Below, piece after piece: positions 37,673 through 49,000 of a stretch of 64,000 nt of DNA (position 1 is its first letter; the number at the start of each line of letters is the position of its first letter). The notes under the pieces are model-generated. The model was not told the origin of the DNA. It searched no databases and saw nothing but the letters and a program-made list of their open reading frames with translations. The translations under genes were made by a program, and so were the position numbers. Origin of the DNA: Rhodoferax sp. OV413 (lineage in GTDB: Bacteria; Pseudomonadota; Gammaproteobacteria; Burkholderiales; Burkholderiaceae_C); assembly GCF_900104385.1 (NCBI RefSeq), contig NZ_FNJA01000001.1:1276386-1340385 (forward strand). The letters are read 5' to 3'.

Positions 37673-38509
37673 ATGGTCCGCACATCCGTCCTCAAATTCA
37701 CCGAACTGGAGAGCGCCGACAACTTCGCGCCGACGCCGCAGCGCCCGCTGCGCTGCCGTGCGCGTTCGCTGCCGGTGGACACCCATTTCGAGCCGCACCA
37801 GCACGCCTGGTCGCAGCTGGCCTACTGCGACCGCGGCCTGATGCAGGTGACCGCCATCGACCACGGGCAGCACAGCAGCTTCATCGTGCCGCCCTCGCGC
37901 GCGGTGTGGATTCCGGCGAATCTGCCGCATGCCGTGACCCTGTTGGAGAACGCCCATCTGCGCACCCTGTACATGGACGTGTCGGCCACGCCGCCCGGCT
38001 GGACCGGCTGCCGCACCCTGGTGGTGTCGAGCTTTCTGCGCGAGTTGATCCATGCGCTGGAAGACACCCAGCCCGGGCCACGCGAGGACGCGCTAATCTT
38101 GCTGACCCTGCATGAGGTCACCTGCGCCGACACCCACAACCTGCGCATCGCCCTGCCGCAGGACAAACGGCTGCGCGCACTGTGCGACGCGGTGCTGCGC
38201 GAGCCGTCCCGGCAGGCCACGCTGGCCGAATGGGCCGCGGACTTCGGCGCCAGCGAGCGCACGGTAGCTCGGCTGTTCCGCGACGAGCTGGGCACCAGCT
38301 ATCTGCAATGGCGCCAGCAGGCGGTGCTGGCCCACGCCCTGCCCTTGCTGGCGCGTGGCGTGCCGGTGAGCCAGGTGGCAGCAGACTGCGGCTACGCCAG
38401 CGACAGCGCGTTTGCTGCCATGTTCAAAGCCGCCATGGGCCAGTCGCCCAGCCAGTTCCAGGGCGCGGCCCTGAAATTTATGAAAAACAAGGCTCCAGCG
38501 CAGTTTTAA
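37673..38509 (+). CDS. AraC-family regulator with cupin sensor domain
   Basis: 278 residues. An N-terminal cupin (about 35-110, HFEPHQHAWSQLAYC) precedes a C-terminal double helix-turn-helix (about 180-270, TLAEWAADFGASERTVARLF and VSQVAADCGYASDSAFAAMF). It resembles NimR-type regulators of adjacent MFS exporters. Repeat copy F begins inside the last codons and supplies the final residues and TAA. Confidence 0.88.
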   Translation: MVRTSVLKFTELESADNFAPTPQRPLRCRARSLPVDTHFEPHQHAWSQLAYCDRGLMQVTAIDHGQHSSFIVPPSRAVWIPANLPHAVTLLENAHLRTLYMDVSATPPGWTGCRTLVVSSFLRELIHALEDTQPGPREDALILLTLHEVTCADTHNLRIALPQDKRLRALCDAVLREPSRQATLAEWAADFGASERTVARLFRDELGTSYLQWRQQAVLAHALPLLARGVPVSQVAADCGYASDSAFAAMFKAAMGQSPSQFQGAALKFMKNKAPAQF

Positions 38510-38538
38510 TCTGTGCGAGTAGCTATCAAATCCATAGT
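38490..38538 (+). repeat. Two-hairpin dispersed repeat, copy F, overlapping the 3' end of the AraC gene
   Basis: GGCTCCAGCGCAG...CTGTGCGAGTA is followed by GCTAT-CAAATCC-ATAGT. The last seven sense codons and the TAA of the AraC gene lie inside it. Confidence 0.7.
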
Positions 38539-38550
38539 GAATCAGGCGTT

Positions 38551-38577
38551 AAAAAGCCCGCACGGAGCGGGCTTTTT
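38551..38577. terminator. Bidirectional rho-independent terminator
   Basis: The perfect 11-bp stem AAAAAGCCCGC / GCGGGCTTTTT has a 5-nt loop ACGGA, giving A- and T-tracts on both sides. It separates the convergent AraC and aspS genes and should stop both. Confidence 0.88.
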
Positions 38578-38595
38578 GCACAGGCGAAACCCGGA

Positions 38596-40404
38596 TCAGG
38601 CGACGGGGTTGCGCAAGCGGATGTGCAGTTCGCGCAGCTGCTTCTCGTCCACGGTCGAAGGCGCTTGCGTCAGCAAGTCCTGCGCGCGCTGGGTCTTGGG
38701 GAAGGCAATCACGTCGCGGATGGACTCGGCGCCGGTCATCAGCGTCACGATGCGGTCCAGGCCGAAAGCCAGGCCGCCGTGCGGGGGCGCGCCGTACTGC
38801 AGGGCGTCCAGCAGGAAGCCGAATTTGTCTTGGGCTTCTTCGGGCGTGATCTTCAGTGCGTCGAAAACCTTCTGCTGCACGTCGGCGCGGTGGATACGGA
38901 CCGAGCCGCCACCCATTTCCCAGCCGTTCAGCACCATGTCGTAGCCCTTGGAGATGCACTTCTCCGGCGCAGTGACCATCCAGTCTTCGTGGCCGTCTTT
39001 GGGCGCGGTAAACGGGTGGTGCGTGGCGGTGTAGCGCTGTGCGTCTTCGTCGAACTCGAACATCGGGAAGTCGACCACCCACATTGGGCGCCAGCCTTTT
39101 TCGAACAGGCCGTTCTTCTTGCCGAACTCGCTGTGGCCGATCTTGATACGCAGCGCACCGATCGCGTCGTTGACGATCTTGGCCTTGTCGGCGCCAAAGA
39201 AGATCAGGTCGCCATCTTGCGCGCCGGTGCGGGCCAGCACTTCGGCCAGGGCCTTGTCGTGGATGTTCTTGACGATCGGGCTTTGCAGGCCGTCGCGGCC
39301 CTTGGCCAGCTCGTTGACCTTGATGTAGGCCAGGCCCTTGGCACCATAGATCTTGACGAACTCGGTATAGCCGTCGATGTCGCTGCGGCTCAGGCCGCCG
39401 ACCTCCTTGGCGCCTCCGGGCACGCGCAGGCCGACCACGCGGCCGTTCTTCATCGTCGCGGCACCCGAGAACACCTTGAAGTCCACATCGGCCATCACGT
39501 CGGTGAGTTCGGTAAATTCGAGCTTGACGCGCAAATCGGGCTTGTCGGAGCCGTAGCGGTGCGCGGCTTCCTGGAAGGTCATGACCGGGAACTCGCCCAG
39601 GTCCACGCCCAGGGTGTTCTTGAACACGGTGATGATCATGCCCTGGAACATATCGCGGATTTCCTGTTCGGTAAGGAACGAGGTTTCGATATCGATCTGG
39701 GTGAATTCAGGCTGGCGGTCGGCGCGCAGGTCTTCGTCACGGAAGCACTTGGTGATCTGGTAGTAACGGTCGTAGCCGGCCACCATCAGCAGCTGCTTGA
39801 ACAGCTGCGGGCTTTGCGGCAGCGCGAAGAACATGCCTTCGTGCACGCGGCTGGGCACCAGGTAGTCGCGCGCGCCTTCGGGCGTGGACTTGCCGAGCAT
39901 CGGGGTTTCGATGTCGATGAAACCGTGCGTGTCCAGAAACTTGCGCACTTCCATGGCCACGCGGTAGCGCAGCATCAGGTTGTTTTGCATGTAGGGACGG
40001 CGCAGGTCCAGCACGCGGTGCGTCAGGCGGGTGGTTTCCGACAGGTTGTCATCGTCCAGCTGGAACGGGGGCGTGACCGAGGGGTTCAGCACCACCAGTT
40101 CGTGGCACAGAATTTCGATCTTGCCGCTTTTCAGGTTGTCGTTGACCGTGCCTTCGGGGCGCGCGCGCACCAGGCCCTTGATCTGCACGCAGAACTCGTT
40201 ACGCAGGGTCTCAGACACGGCGAACATCTCGGCGCGGTCCGGGTCGCACACCACTTGCACATAGCCTTCACGGTCGCGCAAGTCGACAAAAATCACGCCA
40301 CCGTGGTCACGGCGGCGGTTGACCCAACCGCAAAGGGTGACAGTCTGGCCCAGCAGGGCTTCGGTCACAAGACCGCAGTAGGTGGTACGCATTTGAGATT
40401 GCAT
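38596..40404 (-). CDS. aspS: Aspartyl-tRNA synthetase
   Basis: 602 residues, bacterial-type class IIb. The OB-fold anticodon domain ([19 protein letters not shown]) comes first. The catalytic core has [15 protein letters not shown] (motif 1), [18 protein letters not shown] (motif 2) and the GAD insertion, and AFGLDRIV (motif 3) is near the C-terminus. Last gene of a leftward block. Confidence 0.96.
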   Translation of the reverse strand: MQSQMRTTYCGLVTEALLGQTVTLCGWVNRRRDHGGVIFVDLRDREGYVQVVCDPDRAEMFAVSETLRNEFCVQIKGLVRARPEGTVNDNLKSGKIEILCHELVVLNPSVTPPFQLDDDNLSETTRLTHRVLDLRRPYMQNNLMLRYRVAMEVRKFLDTHGFIDIETPMLGKSTPEGARDYLVPSRVHEGMFFALPQSPQLFKQLLMVAGYDRYYQITKCFRDEDLRADRQPEFTQIDIETSFLTEQEIRDMFQGMIITVFKNTLGVDLGEFPVMTFQEAAHRYGSDKPDLRVKLEFTELTDVMADVDFKVFSGAATMKNGRVVGLRVPGGAKEVGGLSRSDIDGYTEFVKIYGAKGLAYIKVNELAKGRDGLQSPIVKNIHDKALAEVLARTGAQDGDLIFFGADKAKIVNDAIGALRIKIGHSEFGKKNGLFEKGWRPMWVVDFPMFEFDEDAQRYTATHHPFTAPKDGHEDWMVTAPEKCISKGYDMVLNGWEMGGGSVRIHRADVQQKVFDALKITPEEAQDKFGFLLDALQYGAPPHGGLAFGLDRIVTLMTGAESIRDVIAFPKTQRAQDLLTQAPSTVDEKQLRELHIRLRNPVA

Positions 40405-40489
40405 GGCTATCGATTTCTGGCGCCGCTAAGGGGCGCAAAGGTTAACAAAGACGGCGGTGCCGGTGCGGCCCGCCAATACACATAAGTTT

Positions 40490-41128
40490 TTAGGAGTTTT
40501 GAGGCAGCTTGGCGGGGTGCGGTGCAACACCGTTAGGCACCACCACGCCCATGGAGACGATGTACTTCAGCGCCTCGTCCACACTCATCCGCAGTTCCAC
40601 GCACTCGCTGGCGCGCAGCATGACGAAGTAGCCGCCGGTCGGGTTCGGCGTGGTCGGCACATAGACCGTCAGGTATTCGCCCTGCAGATAGTTGGCGGTA
40701 TCGCCACCGGGCACGCCGGTCACGAAAGCAATCGTCCAGACGCCTTCGCGCGGCCACTGCACCAGCACCGCTTTGCGGAAAGCATTGCCGTTTTCGGAAA
40801 ACAAGGTGTCGGACACCTGCTTCACGCCCGAGTAGATTGAGCTGACGATAGGAATACGGTGCAGCAGCAGATTCCACCAGTCAACCAGCTTGCGGCCCAC
40901 AAAATTGCTGGCCACCGCGCCCACGATCAGCAGCGAGCCAAAAGCCAGCAGCACGCCGAAACCGGGGAGGTGGAAACCCAGCAGCTTGTCGGGGTGCCAG
41001 CTGGACGGCAGGATCAACAGGGTTTGGTCCAGCGTACTGATCACCCATTCCAGCACCCAGACGGTGATGGCCACGGGGACAATCACCAACAGGCCGGACA
41101 ACAGCCATTTGCGGATAGCAGCCATCAT
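40490..41128 (-). CDS. DUF502 membrane protein
   Basis: 212 residues. Two N-terminal membrane helices (about 5-32 and 56-77) are followed by a soluble domain with IPIVSSIYSGVKQVSDTLFS and PNPTGGYFVML, which are DUF502 hallmarks. Function is unknown. It sits between FmdB and aspS, as in many betaproteobacteria. Confidence 0.87.
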   Translation of the reverse strand: MMAAIRKWLLSGLLVIVPVAITVWVLEWVISTLDQTLLILPSSWHPDKLLGFHLPGFGVLLAFGSLLIVGAVASNFVGRKLVDWWNLLLHRIPIVSSIYSGVKQVSDTLFSENGNAFRKAVLVQWPREGVWTIAFVTGVPGGDTANYLQGEYLTVYVPTTPNPTGGYFVMLRASECVELRMSVDEALKYIVSMGVVVPNGVAPHPAKLPQNS

Positions 41129-41131
41129 GAA

Positions 41132-41485
41132 TCAGGTCGCCGAGCCGGTGCCGCTGGAAGGAGCCGGCGCGGGCGCGGGGGCAGCTACGGCCGGCGCAGG
41201 CGCCGAGCTGCTGTCGGAAGACTTGGCAGCTCCGGCGTCGGTGGATGCGGCGGGCTTACCGTCGTCCACCTTGGGCGCGGGTGTGGTGGTAGCGGCTGCG
41301 CCACCGCCCTTGAAGTCGGTCACATACCAGCCCGAGCCCTTGAGCTGAAAACCGGCGGCGGTGACTTGTTTCTTGAATGCGGCGGCACCGCAAACGGGGC
41401 AGTCGGTCAGCGGCGCATCAGACATTTTCTGCAATACGTCTTTGCTGTGCCCGCAAGACTCGCATTTATAAGCGTAGATAGGCAT
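41132..41485 (-). CDS. FmdB-family zinc-ribbon protein with Ala/Pro-rich tail
   Basis: 117 residues from ATG 41485. The zinc ribbon is MPIYAYKCESCGHSKD followed by CPVCGA (FmdB/CxxC regulatory family). Residues after about 65 are a low-complexity Ala/Pro/Ser tail. The frame is open upstream but only overlaps non-coding and ubiB antisense sequence. Function is unclear; it is usually found before DUF502. Confidence 0.85.
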   Translation of the reverse strand: MPIYAYKCESCGHSKDVLQKMSDAPLTDCPVCGAAAFKKQVTAAGFQLKGSGWYVTDFKGGGAAATTTPAPKVDDGKPAASTDAGAAKSSDSSSAPAPAVAAPAPAPAPSSGTGSAT

Positions 41486-41556
41486 GGCGTGGAAGGCTCG
41501 GGTTGAAGTCGCAAAACCTACGATTATAGTTTGACCGGGTAAAAACCCGGTCGGCA

Positions 41557-43137
41557 CTAGAACAGGAACGGGGATAAGAAAAGCAGGCGCATCACCAGCA
41601 GCCCCAGGCCGAAACCAATCGCACCGAACACCAGGCCATGCAGCAGCCGGTTGGTACGCCGGTGTTCGAGCAGCAGCTCTTCCAGCAGCTTGCGCTGGTC
41701 GCCGCCACGGTCGGCCGCGCCCTGCTTCAAGAAATCGACCAGCAGGCGCGGCAGCTCGGGTAGCAGCTTGGCATAGCGTGGCGCCTCGTTTTTCAGCTGC
41801 TCGATGAAGGCCTTGGGGCCGATCTGCTCCAGCATCCACTTTTCCAGGAAGGGCTTGGCGGTGTTCCACAGGTCCAGCTCGGGGTCGAGTTCGCGGCCCA
41901 GGCCCTCGATATTCAGCAGGGTTTTCTGCAGCAGCACCAGCTGCGGCTGGATCTCGACCTGGAAGCGGCGCGAGGTCTGGAACAGGCGCATCAGGATGAT
42001 GCCAAGCGAGATTTCCTTCAGCGGACGGTCGAAAACCGGCTCGCAGCAGGCGCGGATGGCAGCTTCCAGCTCGTCGACGCGGGTATTCGCGGGCACCCAG
42101 CCGGATTCGATGTGCAGCTCGGCGACGCGCTTGTAGTCGCGCCGGAAGAAGGCGGTGAAGTTCTGCGCCAGATACTCTTTGTCGAACTCGGTCAGGGTGC
42201 CGACGATGCCGAAGTCCAGCGAGATGTAGCGGCCAAAGGTGGCCGGCTCCACAGACACCTGGATATTGCCCGGGTGCATGTCGGCATGGAAGAAGCCGTC
42301 GCGGAACACCTGGGTGAAGAAGATGGTCACACCGTCGCGGGCCAGCTTTTGAAAGTCAACGCCCGCGGCGCGCAGCCGCTCGGTCTGGCTGATGGGAATG
42401 CCGGTCATGCGTTCCATCACGATGACCTCGGTGGCACAGTAGTCCCAGAACATCTCGGGGATCAGCACCAGGTTCAGCCCGTCCATATTGCGCCGCAGCT
42501 GCGCCGCGCTGGAGGCTTCGCGCACCAGGTCCAGCTCGTCGTGCAGGTATTTATCGAACTCGGCCACCACCTCCATGGGCTTCAGACGCTTGCCATCGGC
42601 CGACAGGCCTTGCACCCACCCAGCCATGGTGCGCATCAACCCCAGGTCGCTCTCGATAGCCGGCAGCATGCCGGGGCGCAGCACCTTGACTGCCACGTCG
42701 CGCAGGCGGCCGTTGCGGTCTTTCAGTACCGCAAAGTGCACCTGGGCGATGGACGCGCTGGCCACCGGCGTGTGGTCAAAGCTCTCAAAGATGTCGCCCA
42801 CCGATTTGCGGAACGCGCGCTCGATGGTGGCGACCGCCACGGCCGATGGAAACGGCGGCACACGGTCCTGCAAACGGGCCAGCTCGTCGGCGATGTCGGG
42901 CGGCAGCAGGTCACGCCGGGTCGACAGCACCTGGCCGAACTTCACAAAGATCGGCCCTAGGCGCTCCAGCGCCTCGCGCAAGCGCACGCCGCGCGGCGCA
43001 TCCAGCTTGCGGCCTACCGACAGCACGCGGGCCAGCACCCCCAGCCAGGGTTTCTGGAAGCTGGTCAGTACCAGCTCATCCAGCCCGTAGCGCAGTACGA
43101 TCCAAACGATGTAGGCGCCGCGAAAAATCCGGCTCAT
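41557..43137 (-). CDS. ubiB: Ubiquinone biosynthesis protein UbiB (ADCK/ABC1 atypical kinase)
   Basis: 526 residues. The KxGQ motif is in [19 protein letters not shown], the Ala-rich nucleotide loop is ASASIAQVH, and HADMHPGN and DFGIVG form the catalytic region. Two C-terminal membrane helices are present (about 480-520). It overlaps ubiJ by 4 bp. It supports the ubiquinone-synthesis complex and lipid handling. Confidence 0.93.
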   Translation of the reverse strand: MSRIFRGAYIVWIVLRYGLDELVLTSFQKPWLGVLARVLSVGRKLDAPRGVRLREALERLGPIFVKFGQVLSTRRDLLPPDIADELARLQDRVPPFPSAVAVATIERAFRKSVGDIFESFDHTPVASASIAQVHFAVLKDRNGRLRDVAVKVLRPGMLPAIESDLGLMRTMAGWVQGLSADGKRLKPMEVVAEFDKYLHDELDLVREASSAAQLRRNMDGLNLVLIPEMFWDYCATEVIVMERMTGIPISQTERLRAAGVDFQKLARDGVTIFFTQVFRDGFFHADMHPGNIQVSVEPATFGRYISLDFGIVGTLTEFDKEYLAQNFTAFFRRDYKRVAELHIESGWVPANTRVDELEAAIRACCEPVFDRPLKEISLGIILMRLFQTSRRFQVEIQPQLVLLQKTLLNIEGLGRELDPELDLWNTAKPFLEKWMLEQIGPKAFIEQLKNEAPRYAKLLPELPRLLVDFLKQGAADRGGDQRKLLEELLLEHRRTNRLLHGLVFGAIGFGLGLLVMRLLFLSPFLF

Positions 43138-43676
43138 GCGGGTGCCTTGTCGGCACCGGGACGCTGGCCTACGAACTGGCGCAGGGTCGCCGCGGCGCTG
43201 CGGACCACATTGCCCACGGTATGGGCGGCCGTGTCGCCCACCAGCTTCGACAGGTCTTCTTCCAGATCCCAGCGCACGTGGTCGACCAGCCAATTGACCT
43301 CGGCCGCCAGCTGCACATCGCCCTCGATGCGCACACCCGGCTTATCGGCCCGCAGGGCTTGCTGGGCCAACGCCAAGGGCGAGGTTTCGGTGATGGTCAA
43401 GGTAAGGTCGGCGCGCATGCCGGGAGTGGCCCGGTCCAGCAGGCCGGCGGGTGTAGCCACCAGGGACATGTGGAAGCTGCGCCACTGCACCAGAACCACA
43501 CTGCCCTTTTGACGGACCAGGCGGGTCATGGCTTCAGGTTCTTGCTGCAGCACATGGTTGAGCAGCAGCACAACGCGGTTTTGCACCTCGTCCACAACCC
43601 AGGGTGGCGGCTGCAGCGTGGCGCTGGCGCGGTTGAAAAGGTCTTCGAGCAAAGAAAAGGGGGACTGTGTTGCCAT
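43134..43676 (-). CDS. ubiJ: UbiJ, SCP2-domain ubiquinone synthesis factor
   Basis: 180 residues. An SCP2 lipid-binding domain (about 35-140) is followed by a helical C-terminus ([26 protein letters not shown]) typical of UbiJ. UbiJ and UbiK scaffold the Ubi metabolon. The ubiE-tim44-ubiJ-ubiB order supports the call. Confidence 0.88.
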   Translation of the reverse strand: MATQSPFSLLEDLFNRASATLQPPPWVVDEVQNRVVLLLNHVLQQEPEAMTRLVRQKGSVVLVQWRSFHMSLVATPAGLLDRATPGMRADLTLTITETSPLALAQQALRADKPGVRIEGDVQLAAEVNWLVDHVRWDLEEDLSKLVGDTAAHTVGNVVRSAAATLRQFVGQRPGADKAPA

Positions 43677-43736
43677 AGTCCCCCATTATCCGGGATAGTT
43701 TCTCGACCTCGGGACGCAAGCGTCCTTGACCAATCG

Positions 43737-44717
43737 CTATTGCAGGGCTTGGACCCCAGCGACCAGCCAGCCGCTGCCGCCGTTCTTCGGTTTGGTCATG
43801 TTCCAGACTTCGCGGAACGGGCTCGGGCCGGCGGATGGCTCTTCGCGGATCATTCCGGAGAACTCGACGCTGGCCATGTAGTCGTTGCCCAGGTCTTCAA
43901 TGCCCAGCAGCTTGGCTTCCAGCATCACCACGTCGGTCTTGTTGACCTGGCCGCCGGTATGGGTTTCGCGTTCGGTCAGTTGGGACTGGATCTCGCCCAG
44001 CATCGTGTCGGTCATCATCGCCCGCAGCGACGAAATGTCCGAACGGTCCCAGGCGGATTGCAGGGTGATGAAATTGTTCTTCGCGGCCTTCAGGAAGCCT
44101 TCGGAATCAAAGCCTGCGGGCACACCCCAGCTCTGCCCACCAGCCAGTGCCGAGCCGATCATCGAACCCGATGCGGCGCCATCCAAAGGCAGGGAATTGG
44201 TGCGCTCGAACGGACGGGCCGATGCGTCGTTGCCCACGTTTTCCACCCGGTAGGCGGGCGCTGTGGCCGGCGCCGCAGGGCTGGCCCCCTGGAAGGCGAA
44301 CGGGCTATTGCCGGACGCTGACGCGCCGGTATTCTTGCGCGACCGCATGAACCAGCTGAACAAGACCATACCCACCAACACCACCAGGGCAATCAGCATG
44401 AACTGGCCCATGGCCGCGCCCAAGCCCAAGGAGCTGGCCAACCAGGCCAGGCCCAGGCCTGCAGCCAGGCCGCCGAGCATCGCACCCCAGGGGCGCTTGG
44501 GCGCCGCCGCAGCGGGTGCGGCCGTCGCCGGCTTGGCGGCGGCGTTGTTGGCGTTTTGGGCCGGTGCAGCAGGTGCTGCGGGAGCCGCCTGGCGCTGGGT
44601 CACATTGCTGGACTGCTGCCCGATGGATTTACCTCCACCCATGCGGCGTGCCGCTTCGGCATCGAAGCCCGCGCCCAAGGCGATGGTGGCCGCCAAAACT
44701 ATTGCCCAGAATTTCAT
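43737..44717 (-). CDS. Tim44-domain membrane protein
   Basis: 326 residues. The signal peptide or anchor is at 1-22 (AEAA). A Gln/Ala/Pro-rich linker is followed by hydrophobic segments at about 78-120 (GAMLGGLAAGLGLAWLASSLG and MLIALVVLVGMVLFSW) and a C-terminal Tim44-like/TIM44-lipid domain (about 200-326, GFLKAAKNNFITLQSAWD). It is often found between ubiE and ubiJ in betaproteobacteria; its role is undefined. Confidence 0.85.
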   Translation of the reverse strand: MKFWAIVLAATIALGAGFDAEAARRMGGGKSIGQQSSNVTQRQAAPAAPAAPAQNANNAAAKPATAAPAAAAPKRPWGAMLGGLAAGLGLAWLASSLGLGAAMGQFMLIALVVLVGMVLFSWFMRSRKNTGASASGNSPFAFQGASPAAPATAPAYRVENVGNDASARPFERTNSLPLDGAASGSMIGSALAGGQSWGVPAGFDSEGFLKAAKNNFITLQSAWDRSDISSLRAMMTDTMLGEIQSQLTERETHTGGQVNKTDVVMLEAKLLGIEDLGNDYMASVEFSGMIREEPSAGPSPFREVWNMTKPKNGGSGWLVAGVQALQ

Positions 44718-44758
44718 GGTATCTCCGTGTATTTATAAAGTATTAGACGCCAGGACCA

Positions 44759-45490
44759 TCAGCACTTGATGCCAACGTGCAGCGCCACCATGCCACCGGT
44801 AAGGTTGTGGTAGTCCACATGGCCGAAGCCCGCGGCCTGCATCATGGTCTTCAGTTCCTTCTGGCCGGGGTGCATGCGGATCGACTCGGCCAGATAGCGG
44901 TAGCTGGCGTCGTCGCCTGCCACCAGCTTGCCCAGCTGCGGCAACACCTTGAACGAATACCAGTCGTAGGCCTTCTCCAGCGGCTGGGCGACCTTGGAAA
45001 ACTCCAGCACCAGCAGCTTGCCGCCAGGCTTGAGCACCCGGCACATCTCGGCCAGGGCCACATCCTTGTGGGTCATATTGCGCAGGCCAAAGGCCACGCT
45101 GACGCGGTCAAACGACGCGTCTTCAAACGGCAGCTTCTCGGCATCGCAGACCATAGTCGGCAGCACCACGCCGGCATCTAGCAGGCGATCGCGGCCCGTA
45201 CGCAGCATGGCTTCGTTGATGTCGGTATGCACCACGCGGCCACTGGCGCCGACCTTCTTGGCAAAGGCCATGGACAGGTCGCCGGTACCCCCGGCAATGT
45301 CCAGCACCTGGTGGCCTTCGCGGATATCGGCGACCAGCACGGTGTAGGCCTTCCAGGCGCGGTGCAGACCTGCCGACATCAGGTCGTTCATCAGATCGTA
45401 TTTGGAAGCGACCGAGTCGAACACACCGCGCACATGGCGGGCTTTATCGCTCTCGTCGACCGACTGGAAACCAAAATGGGTAGTGCTCAT
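44759..45490 (-). CDS. ubiE: UbiE, ubiquinone/menaquinone C-methyltransferase
   Basis: 243 residues. It starts [33 protein letters not shown], the UbiE signature. The SAM-binding motif is [12 protein letters not shown]. The C-terminus ([15 protein letters not shown]) is complete. It methylates the demethoxyquinone ring. Confidence 0.95.
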   Translation of the reverse strand: MSTTHFGFQSVDESDKARHVRGVFDSVASKYDLMNDLMSAGLHRAWKAYTVLVADIREGHQVLDIAGGTGDLSMAFAKKVGASGRVVHTDINEAMLRTGRDRLLDAGVVLPTMVCDAEKLPFEDASFDRVSVAFGLRNMTHKDVALAEMCRVLKPGGKLLVLEFSKVAQPLEKAYDWYSFKVLPQLGKLVAGDDASYRYLAESIRMHPGQKELKTMMQAAGFGHVDYHNLTGGMVALHVGIKC

Positions 45491-45565
45491 GTTTTTTATA
45501 CTAAGTCAGAAAGCTGACGCCGGGCACCGACAACCCTGCTCAGCCATGGGAGATTCAAAGAAAAA

Positions 45566-45615
45566 GGGCTTCTGGCGCACATTCCACCTGCGCCAGTAGC
45601 TATTTTATCTATAGC
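45566..45615 (+). repeat. Two-hairpin dispersed repeat, copy G
   Basis: CTGGCGCA-N9-TGCGCCAG (8-bp perfect stem) is followed by GCTAT-TTTATCT-ATAGC (5-bp perfect stem). It lies in the ubiE-DUF971 interval, 7 bp from the DUF971 stop. Confidence 0.82.
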
Positions 45616-45622
45616 AGGCAGC

Positions 45623-46036
45623 TTAGTGGCTACCGCAGCCGTGCGCGGCCTTGCCCGGCATGGGGGCGTCGCGGTCGACGCCGGCGGCCGCCAGGCGGGC
45701 TTCGTAGTCAGCCCACAACTTCTGCTCTTGCGAACCCAGGAAGTACAGGTAGTCCCAGGTGAAGATGCCGGTGCTGTGGCCGTCGGAGAACGTGGGCTGC
45801 ACGCCGTAGTTGCCTACCGGCTCCAGGCCCACCAGGGTGACTTCGCGCATGCCGGTCTGCAGGGTTTCCTGGCCCGGGCCGTGGCCTTGCACTTCGGCCG
45901 AAGGCGAATATACGCGCATCAACTCGAACGGAATGCGAAAGCTGGCGCCGTCCGAGAACGTGACTTCCAGCACCCGCGACTGGCCATGTACCGTGATGTC
46001 TTCCGGCGTCGGCGCGCCTTTGGTCAAGCCGGCCAT
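45623..46036 (-). CDS. DUF971 (GBBH-like) protein
   Basis: 137 residues. The GBBH-like N-terminal domain covers about 12-100 (LEVTFSDGASFRIPFELMRVYSPSAE, FSDGHSTGIFTWDYLY). The C-terminus is Gly/Cys/His-rich (HGCGSH). Related domains occur with Fe-S cluster (ApbC/Mrp) proteins. It overlaps the preceding oxidoreductase stop (TGATG). Confidence 0.87.
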   Translation of the reverse strand: MAGLTKGAPTPEDITVHGQSRVLEVTFSDGASFRIPFELMRVYSPSAEVQGHGPGQETLQTGMREVTLVGLEPVGNYGVQPTFSDGHSTGIFTWDYLYFLGSQEQKLWADYEARLAAAGVDRDAPMPGKAAHGCGSH

Positions 46037-49000
46037 CAGACCAACACCCGCTCAATACCACCGTTATTGGCTTGCGCCACATAGGTCGGCAGCCACTGGT
46101 CACCCAGGATCTGGTTCGCCATTTCGACCACGATGTAGTCGGCTTCCAGCAGGCCGTTCTGCAGGTCGTTGCCGTAGCGGCTCAGGCCTTGCAAGCAGCT
46201 GGGGCAGCTGGTCAGGATCTTCAGGTTGTCCTGCGGGCCCACCTGGCCGGACTCGCGCAGCGCGGTCTCGGACTTGCGCAGCTCTTCTTCCTTGCGGAAG
46301 CGGATTTGCGTGGAGATGTCGGGCCGGGTCACGCCCAGCGTACCGGACTCGCCGCAGCAGCGCTTGCTCTCGGTGACCTGGTCGCCCAGCAGCGCCTTCA
46401 CCGTCTTCATCGGCTCCTGCAGCTTCATCGGCGTATGGCAGGGATCGTGGTACAGATAAGTACCGCCATTGTTCAAGGTGATGCCCTTTTCCAGCAGGTA
46501 TTCGTGGATGTCGATGATGCGGCAACCGGGGAAGATCTTGTCGAACTCGTAGCCCTGCAGCTGGTCGTAGCAGGTGCCACAGCTGACCACCACGGTCTTG
46601 ATGTCCAGGTAGTTCAGCGTGTTCGCCACACGGTGGAACAGTACCCGGTTGTCGGTGATGATCTTGTCGGCCTTGTCGAACTGGCCGCTGCCCTTTTGCG
46701 GGTAGCCGCAGCACAGGTAGCCGGGTGGCAGCACGGTCTGCACGCCGGCGTGCCAGAGCATGGCCTGCGTCGCCAGGCCGACCTGGCTGAAGAGACGCTC
46801 GGAGCCGCAGCCGGGGAAGTAAAACACCGCTTCCGACTCGCTGGTGGTGGCCACCGGATTGCGGATGATCGGCACGTAGTCCTTGTCCTCGATATCCAGC
46901 AGCGCGCGCGCCGTCTTCTTCGGCAGATTGCCCGGCATCTTCTTGTTGATGAAGTGGATCACCTGCTCTTTGATCGGCGCGGTGCCCAGGCTGGCGCGCG
47001 GCGCGGCGGTCTGCTTCTTGGCCGCGGGGCGCAGCAGGTCGTTGGCCAGGCGCTGGACCTTGAAGCCCACGTCGACCATGGCTGAGCGTACGAACTTGAT
47101 GGTCTCGGGGTTGGTCGCGTTCAGGAAGAACATGGCCGCGGCATTGCCGGGGCGGAAGCTCTTTTTGCCCATCTTGCGCAGCAGGTTGCGCATGTTCATG
47201 GTCACGTCGCCGAAGTCGATCTTCACCGGGCACGGCGTCAGGCATTTGTGGCACACCGTGCAATGGTCGGCCACGTCCTCAAACTGCTCCCAATGCTTGA
47301 TGGACACACCACGGCGGGTCTGCTCTTCGTACAGAAAAGCCTCGACCAGCAGCGAGGTGGCCAGGATCTTGTTGCGCGGGCTGTACAGCAGGTTGGCGCG
47401 CGGCACGTGGGTGGCGCACACCGGCTTGCATTTGCCGCAGCGCAGGCAGTCCTTCATGCTGTCGGCAATGGCGCCGATATCGCTCTGCTGCATGATCAGC
47501 GACTCGTGCCCCATCAACCCGAAGCTCGGGGTGTAGGCATTGGTCAAATCAGCGTCTAGCGCAATTCCCGCCTGCGCATGCAGCTGCGAATTTCGTAGCA
47601 ACTTGCCTTTGTTGAAACGGCCTTCGGGGTCGATGCGTTGCTTGTAGTCGGTGAACGGCTGCATCTCGGCGTCGCTCAAAAACTCCAGCTTGGTGATGCC
47701 GATGCCGTGCTCGCCCGAGATCACGCCGTCCAGGCTGCGGGCCAGCGCCATGATGCGTTTCACCGCCTCGTGCGCGGTCTGCAGCATCTCGTAGTTGTCG
47801 CTGTTGACCGGCAGATTGGTGTGCACATTGCCGTCGCCGGCGTGCATGTGCAAGGCCACCCAGACCCGGCCCTTGAGCACCGTCTTGTGGATGGCGGTGC
47901 ACTCGTCCAGGATGCCCTTGAAGCCAGCGCCGGTGAAGATGTTTTGCAGCTGGGCGCGAATCTGCGTCTTCCAGCTGGCGCGCAGGCTGTGGTCCTGCAG
48001 CTGGGGGAACAGGGTTTCCACGCCGTCCAGCCAGCCCTGCCACAAGGCGCGGGTCTCGGCGACCAGGCTCTGGGCCTGCACCACACGCTCTTCCAACAGC
48101 TCGGGGGACGGCACATCACCGTCTTCGTCGCCCTTGCCCAGCGGCAAGTTGCCGCGGCTGAAGAACTCTTGCAGTGCGTCGCACAGCTCCAGCTTGTTCT
48201 TCAGGCTGAGCTCGATGTTGATGCGCTCGATGCCATCGGTGTACTCGGCCATGCGCGGCAGCGGGATCACCACGTCTTCATTGATCTTGAAGGCGTTAGT
48301 GTGGCGGCTGATGGCGGCGGTCTTCTTCCGGTCCAGCCAGAATTTCTTGCGCGCCTCGGGGCTGATGGCGATAAAGCCTTCGCCGCTGCGCGAATTGGCG
48401 ATGCGCACCACTTCACTGGTGGCGCGGGCCACGTCGTCGGCGTTGTCGCCTGCAATGTCGCCAAACAAGGCCATCTTGGGCAGGCCGCCGCGCTTGGACT
48501 TGGTGGTGTAGCCCACGGCCTTCAGGTAGCGGTCGTCCAGATGCTCGAGGCCCGCCAGCAACACGCCAGTGCGCTTTTGCTCGGCGAACATGAAGTCCTT
48601 GATCTCGACGATGCTGGGCACGGCATTCTTGGCGTCGCCAAAGAATTCCAGGCAGACAGTACGGGTGTGCGCCGGCATGCGGTGCACCACCCAGCGGCCG
48701 CTGGTGATCAGGCCGTCGCAGCCCTCTTTCTGGATGCCGGGCAGGCCGCTGAGGAACTTGTCGGTCACGTCCTTGCCCAGGCCTTCCTTGCGGAAGGTGC
48801 GGCCCGGGATGTCCAGGCGCTCGGTGCGGATCTTGGTCTTGCCGTCGGCTTCAAAGTACTGCAGCTCGAAGCTGGCCACTTCCACATCATGGATCTTGCC
48901 CAGGTTGTGGTTCAGGCGGGTGACTTCCAGCCACTGCGCGTCGGGCGTGACCATGCGCCAGGAGGCAAGGTTGTCCAGCGCCGTGCCCCAGAGCACGGCT

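Noticed and set aside
38182-40485. A 767-codon forward frame across the AraC tail and aspS
   Set aside because: aspS on the other strand is certain, and the frame reads straight through a strong bidirectional terminator.
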